Assembly (NCBI GenBank): GCA_948099385.1
Contig: CANUEZ040000179.1
Location: 10,186,001-10,250,000 of the forward strand
Length of the DNA: 64,000 nucleotides
Reading direction: 5' to 3'
Source: Fasciola hepatica
Taxonomy: Eukaryota > Platyhelminthes > Trematoda > Plagiorchiida > Fasciolidae
Shown: piece by piece, positions 12,400-24,875 of the stretch
How positions within the stretch are numbered: position 1 is the first letter of the stretch
Layout of the letters: every line of letters starts with the position of its first letter
Translations under genes and position numbers: made by a program
The notes under the pieces: generated by a model
The model's database searches: none
What the model saw: the letters and a program-made list of their open reading frames with translations, nothing else
Told to the model about the DNA's origin: nothing

Positions 12400-13330
12400 T
12401 GGAGTCGGAGGCTGAGGCTAGGCCGCCTCGGTAGTCGTCTTGGTTGTTGGAACAGATGGGTCACCGACTTCAACACAGTAGCCAGTCGGATCCTCGATCA
12501 CCTCAGCTGTACGGTCGTTCGCATCATCTGTTGCAACTCTGAAGTGATTTTATCTGAAATATCGTCGATTTACTGAAGCATCGTCCAGGTACGTAATCTC
12601 AACAATAGATGGGCCAAGTTGTTTGTGAGAAGTCTGCGAGTAGGTCGGAGTTCGCTGCCACCGTAGTATGTGAAGTCGCTGAATTCAAGACACATCAGTG
12701 ATGATAGCAGTCTTCCGAACTAGAATAGAATAGCGGGAATCTCACTCGCGGTCGCAAGTGCTATGTAGCAACAGGGAACTGTCGAAGAAAGCTTCCAAGT
12801 CGGGCAAATTTCTTGGGCTGGCCGATGCTAGTGCACTTTTCACGGAGCACACCCAATTTTCCGCTGCTCCATTGCAGAGTGATTGACTTCGGGGCGAAAG
12901 CAGATACCGACATTTGATCTTGTTGAGTGATCTATTCAGCTCCGATTCGCAGCATTGCGATCGATGCTAGGTGATCAGTACCGGTTGAATTCCTTCACGA
13001 CTGAAGCACTTCCGTAATACCTGAATTACGACCGAGGTTGTTGGTATACTTGTCACGAACACTTATGGCCATGAAAAGTGATTCAATCCGTACCAGAGCG
13101 CGGTTTCAGTCAAGGAATGTGCCTCAGGAGTTGGCACGGATCCTCTAAAATGGACCACTGATCTCGGTTCATGGGTTCCAGTTGTCTGACCTGGAGTGGA
13201 CTTGGTGCAAAATCGAGCCTTAGCTCTTTGTCGTAAGGTAGATGTCAACATCCAATTTCGGCCACCAACACATCTGTCGAGTCAATAATTTCAATTAATC
13301 CACGCCCAAATGGCTTTTGTACAATTTATC
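12400..13330 (-). pseudogene. Ty3/Gypsy integrase region, heavily decayed
   Basis: Minus-strand continuation of the Gypsy pol that begins at 18.0 kb. Reading down from about 13080, shifting frames give VTSIPTTSVVIQVLRKCF, then a worn equivalent of the 'PYHPQSNGAAE' segment around 12880 (NHSAMEQRK in one frame), then KKFARLGSF. These match the order of integrase core segments in Ty3/Gypsy elements. Integrase would insert the cDNA copy into chromosomes. Frames change every few dozen codons, so the region is dead. The assignment rests mainly on order and position downstream of RNase H. Confidence 0.5.
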
Positions 13331-13479
13331 CAAACCGACTTACGCAACAGAAATTGAATGACAAGTCGGCTACCTCAACGGAAGACTCCGTCTGGTTGTG
13401 TGCTGAATTTCTCTAGGATTACAAAGAATTGACGAAACCTCAGCGTCACCTTGGACTGTCAACCCTTCGTGATCACCAA

Positions 13480-14330
13480 AATCACTGATGAGTAGTAACG
13501 CCCTATCCGCTTCTTCTGCGGTATTATTCTGCCGCTGCGAATCGGGAGTATCGTGACAGGAATTTTGTCTGTGGAATTTTTTAACTGGATCGACGAAGAA
13601 TATCGCGTTTCTAGGCAGTCAGGCCAATAATCCGTCTCTGAATTCTAGCTGCAGTGGATTTGGCGATGGATTTATCTGGGTCACATCGAAACTGAACATC
13701 TTGGTGGTAGGTGACTAATATAAACTTAAGAATGAATAAGTACTAGTGCAATCTATGTACCGCCCAGAAAACGGTCAAAGCATCGTTTTGTTTCTGGGAG
13801 TGGCTCCCTTCTGCAGCAGCGAGTAGAAACGAGACAACAATTATCGGACATCCACTCTGTTCCATAACTGCTCCTATCCCACTGAGAACGCGTCTGCGAT
13901 TCGCGTGGTCAGTCGATAATATTTTTTTATAAGACGGCATAATGTCTGTTCGTACCGCTCGTCCCACTGTCCCACATCAAATGATTGGGCCGGATAAAAT
14001 GTTTCAGCTCGTGTCACAGTTTCAAATGAATCAGGGCTAGTACTGCAGGCACACCAGGATTGACCGCAACTGTGTGGTGGCTCCATTACAGTCAGCTGTC
14101 GAAAATGATGTGGATCCTGTTGGTATCCGCTCGCATTAGCAATGAAACCGAGGAAATACAATTCGGTGGCACAGAATTGGCTGCGAGTGGATTTGATGGA
14201 TACTTTCCGCCCCACCAACCTTGCCAGTAGCTGTCACAATCGGCCGTCATGCTACTCTTTTGTGGATCCAAAAATAAGCACATCAACCTGATTGGCCATC
14301 AACCCAACCGATAGACTGTATTTTTTACAT
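13480..14330 (-). pseudogene. Ty3/Gypsy reverse transcriptase C-terminus and RNase H
   Basis: From 14300 downward the minus strand gives VDVLIFGSTKE (the strand after the catalytic 'YLDD'), SIKSTRSQFCATELYFLGFI (matching 'KCxFxxxEVxFLGxxV') and DPHHFRQL. RNase H follows with IGAVMEQSGCPIIVVSFLL and QKQNDALTVFWAVHRLH, matching 'GIGAVLxQ...YSRxL' and 'QREALAVVWAV'. After a frameshift come CDPDKSIAKSTAARIQR and KIPQTKFLSRYS, the usual end of the RNase H/connection domain. This is the downstream half of a reverse transcriptase whose first half lies at 17.64-18.0 kb, separated by an inserted LINE. Confidence 0.8.
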
Positions 14331-14540
14331 ATAAAGTGATTTACACTAAAAGGGATAAATCCCATGGACAAAAGAAACTACAAATAGGATTTGTGTGAGG
14401 AACATTCAAGTAAGACCTAGTTTGCTAACTCGGTTTTTGGAAACAGAAAGATTTTAAGTGCTTGAAAATCCCGAAAAAGAAAGAGTGTTCCAAAGCTTTG
14501 CAGTTCGACGAATGAAAGAAGACTGGAATAAAGTTCGGTA

Positions 14541-14852
14541 TCAAGGAACAGAGGCCTGATACAGGTCACTGGCCGCATGCATATGAGATAAATGAGAGAA
14601 AATCACAAGAAGGGGAATTGCCGAAGCTAGGTCTGATGAGCAAAGACCAAAACAATAACGGTAGAAGAGAGATGGTAAAGCAACTTGCGGGCTATGGGCA
14701 AGCAGCTGTAGAACGATGATTAGAGGGAGAACATTGATTAGTCGAGCCACTTTTCTTGGAACCCCATCAAGAATAGAAAGAGCGGTAGACAAAGCTCTAC
14801 CCCATATGTGAATGCAATATTCAAGAGTCGGACGGCTTTGAGTTTTGTACAA
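14541..14852 (-). pseudogene. Jockey-like LINE C-terminal tail
   Basis: The frame begins YKTQSRPTLEYCIHIWG, the 'YKxxxRPxLEYCxxvW' motif that follows the thumb in jockey-like LINEs. It continues with LDGVPRKVARLI and SLFYRYCFGLCSSDLASAIP. It belongs to the same element as the reverse transcriptase at 15.4-16.6 kb but is cut off from it by the microsatellite. The element's 3' end is near 14335. Confidence 0.78.
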
Positions 14853-14966
14853 AGGAATATGGTGAGCAGGTATAAAAAAGCCTCTGGCGTGAAACAGAAA
14901 ACCAACTTTAGTCGCAATAGGAAAGGCAAGCAGGAGACCAACGAAGAGATGAATTTATGAATAAGC

Positions 14967-15309
<343 letters not shown>

Positions 15310-15445
15310 GGTAAGTGCACCTGTAAGGCAAATAAGGACCGATCCAAAACTCAGATCACGAAAATAAAGGCAATGTTTGGGCGAAACAGAAAGGAGTTTT
15401 TGAAGTTTTGAAACAAACATTGTTAGTGGGACTCCAAGCTGAGGT

Positions 15446-16555
15446 TTACTCTAGGACGGAAGCAACTGATGCATTAGGAACAGAACGATCGTGGTCGATA
15501 TTCGTGGTGGCTTGGCTAGTGGTAAGGTAAGAAGTGGAGTAACGGAGATTGGCATCATCGGCAAAACAGTGAAGTGGGTTGAAGGTTGAAGATAGATCAT
15601 TAGCTGACAGAAGAAAGAGGATGGGTGAGAATATGGGACCTTGGGGAACGCTAGCATTCACAGGAAAAGGCTGAGATAGAGCCACGTCGACTGCCACGAA
15701 AATGGTTCGCTTGCTGAAAAAACATGACGTTCATTGTACGAGAGCCGGTTGGAACCCAAACAAAGGTAGGTTCAACAGTAGACCCTCATGCCAAACTCGG
15801 TCGAAGGCTTTTGAGATGTCCATGCTGACAAAATGAACTTCTACATGGTTATCGAGTATGGCCGACCATGAGAGTGAGATGACTTCCAGCAGGTAACCCG
15901 TAGAACGATGCGGGTAGAATCCATTTTGACGATCATTCAGCAGACCTTCAGGTTCAAGGAACGGAGAAAGCCGGTCGGAGATAAGGCACAGAATTAAAGA
16001 TGATGAGATGATAGTTGTTGGAGTCAGGAGAGTAGCCCTGTTTGGGGATAGGAAAAATAACACCTTTCTTCCGTGAAGAGGGGAAAGTTTCTTGATTGAG
16101 GAGGAAAGAAGTAGACGACGGAAAATAGGGGCTAACTCTGGAGCACACATTTTGAGGACTATAGAAGGAATACCATCCAGACCATGGGTTTTGAAAACCC
16201 TAACTTTAGGCAGAATTCGGAGGATCTTTCTGGTAGTTATCACAGCAGGAAAAGTGTGACTGGGAACATGATAGGAGGGCAGAAAAGAGGTAGGGCTGAC
16301 AGGCAAGATAGAATGTGAAGCAAAACGGAAGGCAAGAACATCTGCCTTATCCAGAGGGTCGGAAACCAGAGAACTAGATGAATAGCAAATGGAGGGAAAG
16401 TTGGAGGGGCAGAAATTGCGGGAAAACGCCTTCGCAAACGGACCAGAATGATCGACCACAGGCAGTGGGTGAGGCTGTTCGTTCAGCTTTGTGGCGTACA
16501 AAATATTTTCTAGTTCTCTGTACGTCGAGTGAGCATTCATTTCTATCTTGAGCAA
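15446..16555 (-). pseudogene. Jockey-like LINE reverse transcriptase, one in-frame stop
   Basis: The frame from 16555 (274 codons) includes HGLDGIPSIVLKMCAPELAP, the 'GPDGIPxxxLK' motif, and LLNDRQNGFYPHRST ('QxGFRxxRST'). It then gives FVSMDISKAFDRVWHEGLL, motif A with the first catalytic Asp intact. A stop at 15731 is followed in the same phase by VNASVPQGPIFSPILFLL (motif B, 'GVPQGSVLSP') and HCFADDANLRYS (motif C, FADD intact). So the polymerase core from 16555 to 15446 lies in one frame with one in-frame stop near 15731, apart from local slips near 16100 where another frame reads KKGVIFPIPK. Both catalytic motifs survive, suggesting a relatively young copy. Confidence 0.8.
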
Positions 16556-16656
16556 AAAAAGTCAATGTGTTCGGTTGAAGGTACACTGAGTTCTTCAGAA
16601 GAACAACACGGTTGCGAGCACGAATAAACTACCCAGGGGACCGTGGGTTTCCGGGT

Positions 16657-17567
16657 TTAAAGAGGTAGAATCGTCAGTAGAATAGTAAAGCCAAAAGGTG
16701 CATCTAGATTTCGGTGTTGGGACGAGATGAAAAAATGAGTGGAAAATGAGATAAGACAATGGTCCGATGAGCCCACGGGAAACAGACAAGGGATACTAGA
16801 GAATGAAGAGGGAATGGATGTAAGTATGAGGTCAAGAGTGTATGGGAGGTTGCCAATAGGAACGGAAATGCGTGTAGGGAGGTCCACCTGTTGGCAAAGG
16901 TTGCTGACTATAGGGAAAGCCTCGGTTTCACCTCCCATATTTTAAGAATCTGACGAGTGCTATATCCAATCCCTTTTGTGGACTTTTAAATGACCAAGAA
17001 TGGTAATTTGATAGCTCGCATCTGCTGAAGTCAGTTCCTCAATGTTTGGAGATAATAACTCTTTTCTGTTGGAGGAGCGTTAAACAAAACAAAAGTAATG
17101 GGTGAATGAAGAGAAACGGATTCTCAGCCACATGAACTGAAAGTCGCGGCTGAAGAAATCAAGATGCTGAAGTTGAGAGGAGACAGCCGACGGGCGGATA
17201 AAGGCACAGACACCAGCTTTGGGGAAAAACAGAAGTGAAATATGTAGTTGGGAAATGGAAGATGACTGGTGTCTGACGACGGAGAAATCTGAGTTTCAGT
17301 CAAAAATAAGGCAGTGAGGGATGAGGACTGAAAAATGTGATGCACAGAGTCAATATCTTGAGTCAGACCACCGATTTTAATGAAGGCAGCGAGAACTCGA
17401 TGTGAGTTCTCTGAGTGAGTGTGCGCAGTTGAATAAAAATGATTATTCATGTGATTCATGGAATTCATAGTTGATAAGAGAACAGGTAACCCAACCATCA
17501 GACTTGTAATGGAGAAACATATAAGGCCTAAACAGGTTGGGCGTGGTTGTGAGCCGGGCGACAGCAA
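16657..17567 (-). pseudogene. Jockey-like LINE endonuclease
   Basis: The frame from 17567 contains LAAFIKIGGLTQDID followed by LTALFLTETQISPSSD, where 'FLTETW' is the metal-binding strand of the EEP endonuclease. The frame from 16938 contains CQQVDLPTRI, then YTLDLILTS ('LDLvlt') and GSSDHCLISFS, the terminal catalytic Asp-His. The two frames are out of phase, so at least one frameshift lies between 17124 and 16938. In an intact LINE this domain nicks chromosomal DNA for target-primed reverse transcription. It joins directly to the reverse transcriptase below. Confidence 0.72.
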
Positions 17568-17639
17568 AGCTGTCTATCACCGACTGTAGCCTAGAAGTAT
17601 CGTGGAAGAAGTGCAGACTGAACGGCAATAAATAGTATT

Positions 17640-18005
17640 TTAATATACCCCACTGAGAGTTGATGATTACTACTCGTGTACTTTCCGTATGCAAAGGAAT
17701 TTTCAGGTAGGCATCAGCCAGATCAATTCTTGAGCAGTATTTGCTACCGAGTATGCATTACTTGAAGTCCTGCGGTTTCACATTAGTAGCTGCCCATCTT
17801 CATAAGAGTGGATTTAATGTTAGTCGGTAATCGTCGCAAATTTGGAGTGTCTGGCCGTAGCTCTTCATCACCACTGCAGTCAAATTCGCGCAAGTGGATG
17901 AAGTCACACTCCTAATGAGGTCATCTTGTTCCATTTTGGTCAGTGCTCTCAGAATGCCTTCTCTTTAGCCGTAAGGTGGTACTTGTCACTTCAGAAACAC
18001 TGGAT
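17640..18005 (-). pseudogene. Ty3/Gypsy reverse transcriptase N-terminal half
   Basis: Reading down from about 18000, the minus strand gives RALTKMEQDDLIRSVTSS ('LERLxxxGIIRPV.SS'), then TLQICDDYRLTLNPLL ('IRICxDYRxLN'). After one stop comes CSRIDLADAYLKIPL, reverse transcriptase motif A with the catalytic Asp, then STRVVIINSQWGILKY. The protein breaks off near 17640 where the LINE begins and resumes near 14330 with the segment just after the catalytic YxDD. Nonsense codons show decay beyond the LINE insertion. Confidence 0.8.
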
Positions 18006-18580
18006 CACCTTCAGCTTCTAAGTTCGCGGATTCAGCCACCATGTCGTCATTGTTGTTGTAACCTTGCACGATCAAATTCCGGGACCTGTCAGTAATGATG
18101 CTTCCGTGGGTTCGACTCAAGCCTCGACGAACCAAATCTCTGTCCGAGCGCAAGCAGGTCAGTAAGGACAACCGACGGAACAGTTGTAAGACCATTTACA
18201 GTGGGTTCAATAGCAACTAAATGAAGCCGCATCGAGTACTCCAACACATCCGTCAAAAAACATCTGACCGACCAAGAACTGACTGACTTGCGTAACCAGT
18301 TTTGCGCTTTGCTTCGCGAGCCCAAACGGCGTTGTAGTCTGGGAAGTTTGGGAACTACTCCTGAGATGGCCAAAACAGGGTCCGTATCGCTCACCACCGG
18401 TCCCGATTCTCCGGATCATGAGAACGTCAGTGACGAGGATAACCTGAGCGTGGTCCGTTCGTGCAGCAGGGGTTTCTCTACAAGCCAATCTGGTCTCGTG
18501 AAGTTCGGTCTTGGGGAGATGAACAAAACACGCGGGATCGATAGGGAACTTGGACAAACAATTGTGTGCTCGTCTCACCG
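18005..18580 (-). pseudogene. Probable Gypsy protease/linker region
   Basis: Minus-strand frames run from 18578 and 18397 straight into the Gypsy reverse transcriptase. They carry SVSSWSVRCFLTDVLEY, then AIEPTVNGLTTVPSVVL, and end with ANLEAEGDPVFLK, which fits the 'L..GARPVFxxxRPVPY' lead-in to the polymerase. An Asp-Thr/Ser-Gly protease motif was not found. The assignment is by position and by the lead-in segment only. Confidence 0.45.
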
Positions 18581-18599
18581 GATTCGCGGAAGTTGTCTG

Positions 18600-18806
18600 G
18601 AAGGCTGCCTATTTCTTTTCACTTTCGCCTTTTTCTTTTTCGTTTACTTCCTTTTTATTATATGATCAAAGTATATTATTTCAGGAAGGGGGTCCAGCCA
18701 ATAAGAGGCTGTCTATCGGGAATACCGGCGGTGGAGCAGAGATTCGAACCCGGGACAGAAGGGTTCAAAGCTCACTGTGATGACCGTTTGACCACCGCGG
18801 GTCTAA
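18600..18806 (-). repeat. SINE family A (tRNA-derived), full copy
   Basis: Read on the minus strand, an A-box-like TGGTCAAACGGTCA is followed by the B box GGGTTCGAATC, then CCACCGCCGGTATT, then CTTCCTGAAATA and an A-rich tail with AAAAAGGAAGTAAA (18607-18665). It sits just upstream of the Gypsy remnant. Confidence 0.75.
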
Positions 18807-18809
18807 TGC

Positions 18810-20340
18810 ATATAGGGACTTCAAACCCAGGATCGACGAACTATCTGCTGAAATCAGGAATCGTACCGGGACTTACTCACTTTTCAACTGAACCATTCGT
18901 GTTGACTCACCTAGCTGTGAAAGACGATGACCAGTAACACCGTGAAGACGTAGGTCAGTACGACACGTGATTGTTCCCGCCGTTGGACAAATGGAAAAAT
19001 TAACGAACTGGTTTGCAGATACAACTAACTTTGTAGTTATTTCCTCATTTCAATGTTCATGGAGGAGCGGTCATGTATTATAAAGCAGTGAACGAGTCAC
19101 TCTTGATTGCTGAATGAAGTTCATTCAGGTTACACATTCAGGGTTAGAAGCAATTACTTATCACTTACCAAAACATAAAGACGGCAGCAGACCCTAGGAA
19201 GCCTATGCGGAACAAATAGACACTCGCAAACAAAGACTCGGAGATGAGCCGACTCAAGATTTCCAGGAAACATTCTGGATTAAGAACAGTTGCTAGTAAC
19301 TTACTGAAGCATCCAGTCCGAAGTGAATTATCTGTGTAAGAACCGAGAACATTCATGCCCGGTGCTTCGTCCCCACATACTGGAGCCAATAAGCATGCAA
19401 AGAGCACATCAGCCCATGTTACCAGGTATTTCGATAAGTATTAAGGTTTTAACGGAGTTCTTGTGTCCACCAGTAACCTCTTCCTTTCGAAATCGATTGT
19501 ATATAACAAACCGAAAAGAAAGAGACCAGATATAAAAAAACAGTAACTTCATATTTGCTTTCATTCTGCACACGTGCAAAATCGATGGTAAACGATCAAA
19601 TATTTGACAGAAAGTCGACGTTCAAAACCTCCAGGGTCAGAAAGTTTGCAATGTGAATCACCTGAATCTTGTTAAAGACCTGTTCACATCAGCAGGCTCC
19701 CGCATGCTCTCCTTCAGTTGTAATATTTGTGGCTTATTTTGTACATCTGGTAGGTTTCTAATTTACTTTGTCTGACTTCAAAGTTATAATTTATTTCGGG
19801 GAAAGCCCGCGACATGCTTGAAAGCAAGATCAAATGATATTGATCCACTCATGATCCCACCCCAATCAGTAGATCTCCCGGAAAGTTTTAAATGTTTACT
19901 CCTGAAATGGGATTGATCTGTTGGCCTCACTGTAACGATTCACGTACAGAACGAATTACAACGTTAACCAGATAATGGTTCGTTCAATGCCATTAGTAGG
20001 ATATTTGTTTGGTCTTAATGTGATGCATCCTCCAGTAAAAACGTTCGATTCACTATCTACCACTATCGTACTATCGTATCACCAGCCTTACTAAGAATCG
20101 GTAGCAGCGGCTCCATCCGGCACTGGAACTTGTGGTGATTGCTTGATCAATCATAATGCATACAAATCAAATATCTTACTACTAATACTGACCAAGTAAT
20201 CAAACCCTGTAGGTTGTTTGTTGTGTAACGAATTCGTTTCACTTAGGCCTTATGCAGTAGTCGTCCACAATCAAAGTCGATAGCCTTGCATACAACAATC
20301 TGTTACCGTGCCGTAGTGTGGTTGTAAAACAAACCTTTGA
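18810..20340. other. No recognisable gene
   Basis: Only short frames. Nothing beyond unique-looking sequence was recognised. Confidence 0.4.
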
Positions 20341-20344
20341 GTGT

Positions 20345-20505
20345 CACCTCCCACTGGACAACCTGGTGGTTAAGTGTTCGACTCACGGTCTTTCACCCCG
20401 GGGTCTGCGAAGCGGCGAGAGCCCGATGGATGATGAAACAGCTGTGCAGCGGTGAGTTGAGTTCTGCATTGATGCTGTATGGTGCATAATTATACTTGTA
20501 TGCAA
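20345..20505 (+). repeat. SINE family B, copy 1
   Basis: Shares with 26405-26612 the tRNA-like head (TGGTGGTTAAGTGTTCGACT... CACCCCGGGGTCTGCG), GATGAAACAGCTGTGCAG, GGTGAGTTGAGTTCTGCATT and an AT-rich end. The central segment is shorter. Confidence 0.6.
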
Positions 20506-20509
20506 TAGT

Positions 20510-22355
20510 TCACCTCAGGAGTTGCGTGCAGTGGCGCACAACATCAAGTTACGGGGGACAAAATCCAGTTAAACTTACCGTTGAATAGAAATGAATAAAA
20601 CCATTTCACTGACTCCTGTGGTTGATCTATCCTTGGGATTGTGACACTTAACACCGTCGGATTGAGAATAGTTACCCGCAGTGACAGGAAAGAATGTTGG
20701 CGTGGTTGTGCAAGCTGGACAAACGAATATTTTGGATTTTAAAAAATAAAACTGACTCCTCGGTCGTTAGTTACAACTCCACGACAATTCCCCACTTATT
20801 TGGAATCAACGTTTTCCTCATTTTTTCACTGTATATCCCATTTGCGGTATCAAATGTAAACGGGCATGCTTTACACTCACGAGATCGATACGAGTAAGCG
20901 AAATGCCTGTACCTCGTAATGCAAGTCTTCTTCCAGTTCGTATTAACCGATTAAAAGGGGACACAATGCTTTCGAGAGAATTTTATCCGTGGTTATTCCG
21001 TTGTGGTGCAAAGTACTCGCTGACTTTCGGTTTCAGAAAGCCAACACCAGGCAGTGGTGAACTCGTCTTCTTGACAAGTCTGATTGAATCAGAGACTTCT
21101 AGGACTAGCACCAATACATCGAATGTAGTACAGTAGATAGAATAGGATGAAATAAACGATGACTGACATATACCGTTTCAACTTAACAAATCGTTCGGAG
21201 GAAAGTATCTTTCAAACCAAGGTGGAGTTTCCCTATCAACTCTTGACGTTCAGTGTGTCCCTTCGATTTTGTTCATCTGTAAGAGGTTTCGCTTCAACAG
21301 GGATACATCCTCTTGGGGAAAGCTGTTTTATTTATCCAAGAGCACCAACCTCCGCAATTTCACTCACTTAATGCATATTCCGATTTTTGTGAACTCCTGA
21401 AGAATGCGTCGTTATTTGTCACGAATTGGTCACGTGATCAATTGCTAATAATTTTGTCATTCTCAAACCAAAACTTTGACCACACGTTTATTCTTTCCAG
21501 ATGGAAGCGAGTACAGGAGTTTATTATAAGCATAAAATGAACTCACAAGGCGAACTTACCAAACAAATGCACTCGACCTCACTCACTCACCTGCGCAACC
21601 ATTCACTTACTTACTTATTGACTTACTCACTCATTAGCTCACCCACCCACTCGTTTAGTCGATTATTCATCCACTCATCCATTGAGTTTGGGACTCTTCG
21701 AAAACCGTCTATCTGGATGCGCATTTCCGAGATCTTTTATCCCAGGTATTATCACCAGGGACCCTAGACCTGTTTGGTGTAGTCATGGTAATGTGCTACA
21801 AGAAGTACACCGCATAAGGGTGGGGGATACGTGGAATACTGTGTCAGATTTTTAGGCACTATGATACCGCTTGTAGTTTACAGGCGAGATTCAATTTGAG
21901 AATTTACAGAGGACAGGTTATGAGAACTAATAGTCTCTTGCCATTTAAAAAAAGCATGACTGGTTTACCACTCTTCCCCAGTTAGCTATTAACAACGATT
22001 CACCTTGAGTCACATAACTGACCGAAATGGGGAGATGGACACAAGACCATCTGTAAAATTCTCCTAAACAAATCACCACTTAGCCGCTATTATACAGCAT
22101 ACTGAATAGGGCGAACTGGACGAGGGTCAGTGATCACCATTCACTCGGCTCAAGTTCCAGCAAATAGCTTTGCTGCCTATTTTTATCGTCACGAAGGCTT
22201 TCAGTATTCGGGAACCAAATAGGGTCGCCCACAAAGCACATCTCATATTATCATACGATTCCGTCTCCAGTTCTTGGTCGTATAGCAGACCAAGTAGCCA
22301 AGTAACGCTGAACGTCTTTTGTAACGAAATAAGTTTGTTTTAATTACAAATGAAT
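20510..22355. other. No recognisable gene; degenerate ACTC/ATTC tract
   Basis: 21570-21690 is a degenerate tetranucleotide tract (CACTCACTCAC, TTACTTACTTATT, CATCCACTCATCC). The remainder shows only short frames. Confidence 0.45.
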
Positions 22356-22359
22356 ACAG

Positions 22360-22535
22360 ATATTTTTTTTCTCCGTTCCTTTTGTTATCCGATAAAGTAC
22401 ATCTTTTCCAGAAGGAGCCTCGCGGCCCGTAAAAGGCTACCAAATGCGGAAGGGATCGGCTGTGACCGGGGTCGAACGCGGGTCGTACTTGTCCATAGTT
22501 CACTAATGATAACCGTATGACCATAGCTGGCCAAA
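22360..22535 (-). repeat. SINE family A, diverged copy
   Basis: On the minus strand it reads ATGGTCATACGGTTATCA, then CGCGTTCGACCCCGGTCA, then CTTCTGGAAAAGATGTACTT and an A-rich tail. Confidence 0.6.
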
Positions 22536-22979
22536 AGATAAGTCTTCCATCATAGCAGTAGATTGGTATGCAGGTGACGGGGTCTCATATGAAGACCGGT
22601 CAAATCAATTCGATGAGCATCTTCATGTAGCCAATAAAGGGTGAGATTTCAGCATGTACATAACCATTTACAGTGGAATCCATAGTAAGGGAGTATAGAT
22701 TGCTAAGTGGAAAGTGAACAGGAAGGCGAGAGAGAGAAGTCACGTAAATGACGAAGGGGGGGGGGGGAGGGTAGTTAACCAGATCGCGAATTACTCGTTA
22801 GCAGTACATAATTAGACGAACTAGGTAGGAGATGGAGCTATTTGTATATGTGAACGTGTAGGAAGGAAGGATTCGGTATTTTGAGGAAATGGAGATTGAG
22901 AACCGAAAGCGTTTGATTTGTGTCAGGTAACAACCTATCAGTGAATTTATCACAAGCATCAGAATGCTTGCTCATGATG

Positions 22980-23035
22980 AAGTCTTCGAGGATATAATAT
23001 ATATAATAATATAATAATAATATAATATATATAAT
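22980..23035. repeat. AT-rich simple repeat
   Basis: Pure A/T tract of TA and ATA units directly before the D-family copy at 23.1-23.35 kb. Confidence 0.85.
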
Positions 23036-23159
23036 CTCATTTGAATCGTATGACTAGTCGGTGTGTGAGTTCATCTATAGAATTACACGGTGAATTTTCC
23101 AAAGTTATTTTGTCCATTAACACGACTAAACTTCAAAAGGAAGACACATGGTCCGAAGT

Positions 23160-23345
23160 ATGGATTTACGATATGAGTCCTATGATATTGTATTTCGATG
23201 ATAGGACAAAATTTGCCCAGGCAGAAGAGTACCGTACATGCGTAACTGAGGAGCGACGACAACCGCGGAACTGGTCGTGTGCTTCCGGGGAAATTTTCTC
23301 CCATCATCCAGATACAATATCCTACTGTTCCTATCAGTGAGGACA
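23160..23345 (+). repeat. Repeat family D, copy with decayed hammerhead
   Basis: GCAGAAGAGTACCGTACATG leads into CTGAGGA (23246-23252) in place of CTGATGA. The equivalent of GAAA reads GGAA, and CTGGTCGTGTG follows, then TTCCGGGGAAATTTT as in the 51.5-kb copy. Two core changes predict loss of cleavage. Confidence 0.65.
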
Positions 23346-24025
23346 TCCCCATTACTGCTACTACCAGAGATTTGGTGGTAAGATCAAAATCTTTTAAATC
23401 AGGAAAAATTACGCGAGACTAGCAGAGACAGTGAGGGACAATGAAAGAGATTACAAGTTGGCGTACAAGGTCAAAGGAGTACGGAAAATTTATAAGTCGA
23501 AACGATGAGGCTTTAATGAACGCTGTTTCAATAGGACTAGTCCAAGAATGGTTGTGAATCAGAATAACCCCAATATAGAAGACAGAACGTCGTTGGGATT
23601 CTTCTGATCAATAAAAAGGTGTGAGGTATTAATAAAAACAGTTGGATAAGGCGATCCGCGTTGAAGGTTAGAGGTAGCGTTGCCGTATTTGAGGACGTCG
23701 AGGGAAAGAGAAAAGAATGGGAGAAGGTGGTCCAGTAACAAATTTCATTCAGATTTCCCATTTCCGTTGTAGAGAAGCCTACAAACAACGAAATGGGTGC
23801 ACTGACAGCAAATGAAATGAAGATAAATGGGAGATACAATGGTACCCTGAAAAACACCACAGTTCATTTGAAGAGAAGACCAACGCATGCTAACACATAA
23901 GTAAACCGCGTGCGACCAGAAAGATAGTCACGTGGGTCGTTTAAATTACAGCAATCAACATCACTACCATGAAGAATACATGGAGCTGTAAGTACCACCG
24001 TACTCTTACTATACTAAAATATACT
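23346..24025. other. No recognisable gene
   Basis: Short overlapping frames only. Confidence 0.4.
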
Positions 24026-24029
24026 GTGA

Positions 24030-24200
24030 CACTCTTTTACTTCCATTTTCATTTATTACGCAACAAAGCGCAGCTATTCATGATAAGGGCTGCGGCCAGT
24101 GAAGGGCTGCCAGGTAGGAAAGTGACGGGCGGTGGCGGGAATTTAACCCAGGTCGTTATTCTCTAAAGTCCAAGAAGGTAACCGTTTGAACTCCGCAGGT
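24030..24200 (-). repeat. SINE family A, subfamily with TTGGACTTTAGAG head
   Basis: The minus strand has GTTCAAACGGTTACC, TGGACTTTAGAGAATAACG, TGGGTTAAATTCCCGCCACC and a tail with AAAATGGAAGTAAAAG. The TGGACTTT-GACAAC block is shared with 38560-38745 and 55605-55800, marking a subfamily. Confidence 0.65.
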
Positions 24201-24226
24201 CATGTTCGTATGATAGAGAAATGAAG

Positions 24227-24271
24227 AAGATTATTGTTATTGTTATTATTAATATTATTATTATTATTATG
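24227..24271. repeat. (TTA)n-rich microsatellite
   Basis: TTATTGTTATTG followed by repeated ATTATT units. Confidence 0.85.
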
Positions 24272-24609
24272 ACTCACATAGGCCATTTTGCCTTTGATCA
24301 TCATCAACTTGATTCTGTCGTTCATCCTAGTTCACGTCGATGAATTTAGATCATACGTACTTCTTTTTGTTATTATCGTATTTAGGATAGCACAACTAAT
24401 AATGACACCCATCTCGCTGCGTTGCCTCTTGATGATTATCCCAATCTGCCTGTCAAACGGAATCTTCCATGTGGTTTTCAATGTAACCGGATATCCAAGA
24501 TCTCAATAAACACGGCCTACATGTCAAAGAAGCCCCAATCATGGCTGCTTTCAGTGCCACCCATAGTCCCATTATCAAAAGGCCTCACAAAAGGCGGATA
24601 TCTTTGCCA

Positions 24610-24875
24610 TTGATCGTTCCGTCGAATGCACGCAAACCAGTCTGCCCGGAGAGACACGTAGATCGCTGAGACGTCAACTAGCTAGGAGCTTGAGGAATGA
24701 TCGTAGGCAGTTGTGGATTACCAAGTGTAGGTAGATGGAGAAAATCGTGGAGATTGGAGACTGTAGCTACCTTTATAGTTGGATTACAAATAGCCGCCCA
24801 CGGCTATCACGGATGAATGAGGTAATCAAGGATTCAGAGAGTTCACTGACTTGACCATAGATTGAATATCTTAAG
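24610..24875 (+). pseudogene. RTE-type LINE linker fragment
   Basis: In the plus direction the sequence reads LRRQLARSLRNDRRQLWI followed by a stop, then MEKIVEIGDCSYLYSWI and VIKDSESS. This matches the 'RRxLxRSLRxDREQWW..KAxEMExAAxxGNxxxLFxLI' segment between endonuclease and reverse transcriptase seen in the other RTE-type copies of this window. No reverse transcriptase follows within the next kilobase, so it is an isolated scrap. Confidence 0.6.
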
